A stretch of DNA of 64,000 bases, taken from assembly GCF_040581485.1 (NCBI RefSeq), contig NC_090132.1:19677911-19741910 (forward strand). Reading direction: 5' to 3'. The stretch comes from Linepithema humile. Taxonomy: Eukaryota > Arthropoda > Insecta > Hymenoptera > Formicidae. Shown here piece by piece: positions 63,695 through 64,000 of this stretch (position 1 is its first letter; every line of letters begins with the position of its first letter). The notes below the pieces were generated by a model. The model did no database searches, had not been told where the DNA came from, and saw only the letters and a list, made by a program, of their open reading frames with translations. The position numbers and the translations under genes were made by a program.

Positions 63695-64000
63695 TCTTTT
63701 TACCTCTATCTCCCTCTATCCCTATCCAGGTTCATCTCTACACTATGTGCGGGTGATTCTTTGCGGCATTCTGTCTGCTCTGCCGTATGTTACCCGTTTT
63801 TTCTTGGTCATTAACGCGCAGCAGACTGTGCGATGAATGTTTAATTCCGACTTTCTGGCGTTCTGCGAAAAATTGGTAGAACATTGCCTCCACGGTATTT
63901 TTATTCGCGCTTGTCGTTAGAATTAAAATCCGGAAATTTCTGAGTTTCTTCAGTGTAGAAAAAAAAGTTTTGGAGGAAAAACATTCTTATGTTATGGCAA

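Larger units (their letters stand above)
60714..64000 (+). other. First intron of the signal-peptide gene (to window end)
   Basis: AT-rich at first, then GC-rich from about 62.1 kb. Contains (CT)n tracts at about 62323-62465 and 63652-63691 and a CpG-rich island at 63.2-63.6 kb. No exon supported. Confidence 0.4.

Noticed and set aside
1..64000. CRISPR array, rRNA, or classical tRNA gene
   Set aside because: Nothing consistent with these was seen; the tandem arrays present lack spacers and are transposon or microsatellite repeats.

Overview
The window looks like nuclear DNA of an insect, most likely a hymenopteran and plausibly an ant (inference). The background is AT-rich, with CpG-rich islands that are not CpG-depleted, many short simple repeats, spliceosomal genes with GT-AG introns, and proteins closest to insect or animal families. 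There are no prokaryotic features. All exon models below were built by hand from open frames, splice signals and phase; none was checked against transcripts.

Layout: (1) 403-1102 holds the last two coding exons of a plus-strand gene that enters from the left, probably dystrophin. (2) About 1.1-7.0 kb is AT-rich intergenic DNA with a foldback MITE at 2634-2974. (3) 7.0-20.76 kb is a Chd64/transgelin-like calponin-homology gene: a CpG-rich promoter with a perfect CRE, one tiny first coding exon, a 12.5-kb intron and three clustered 3' exons. (4) 21.8-32.7 kb is a compact housekeeping cluster of five fully reconstructed genes: mRpS6 (-), snurportin-1 (+), CENP-L (-), the RNA polymerase II CTD phosphatase Fcp1 (+) and mRpS17 (-). 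They alternate in strand, giving two divergent promoter regions (22.7-23.4 and 27.0-27.7 kb) and two tail-to-tail ends. (5) 35.4-35.74 kb is the promoter and first coding exon of an unidentified plus-strand gene; a frame-compatible 54-nt exon lies 12 kb downstream (47777-47830) and an optional one at 40791-40844. (6) 36-43 kb, inside its first intron, is rich in mobile elements: a Mutator-like element with 0.35-kb terminal inverted repeats, a 9-bp target duplication, an internal 154-bp tandem array and a second MITE nested in the array; two copies of another MITE-like family; and a dispersed repeat with a second copy at 54 kb. (7) 56.8-60.7 kb is strongly CpG-rich and ends in the signal-peptide exon of an unidentified secreted or membrane protein (60617-60713) whose remainder lies beyond the right edge.

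The cluster genes do not form one pathway. They cover mitochondrial translation (mRpS6, mRpS17), nuclear import of m3G-capped snRNPs (snurportin-1), recycling of RNA polymerase II (Fcp1) and kinetochore assembly (CENP-L). No wholly new system was found. The best leads are the nested MULE-like structure, CENP-L in an insect, three separate repeat-encoded acidic tracts in Fcp1, and the repeat pair in which one copy carries a 442-bp insertion with a 15-bp duplication.
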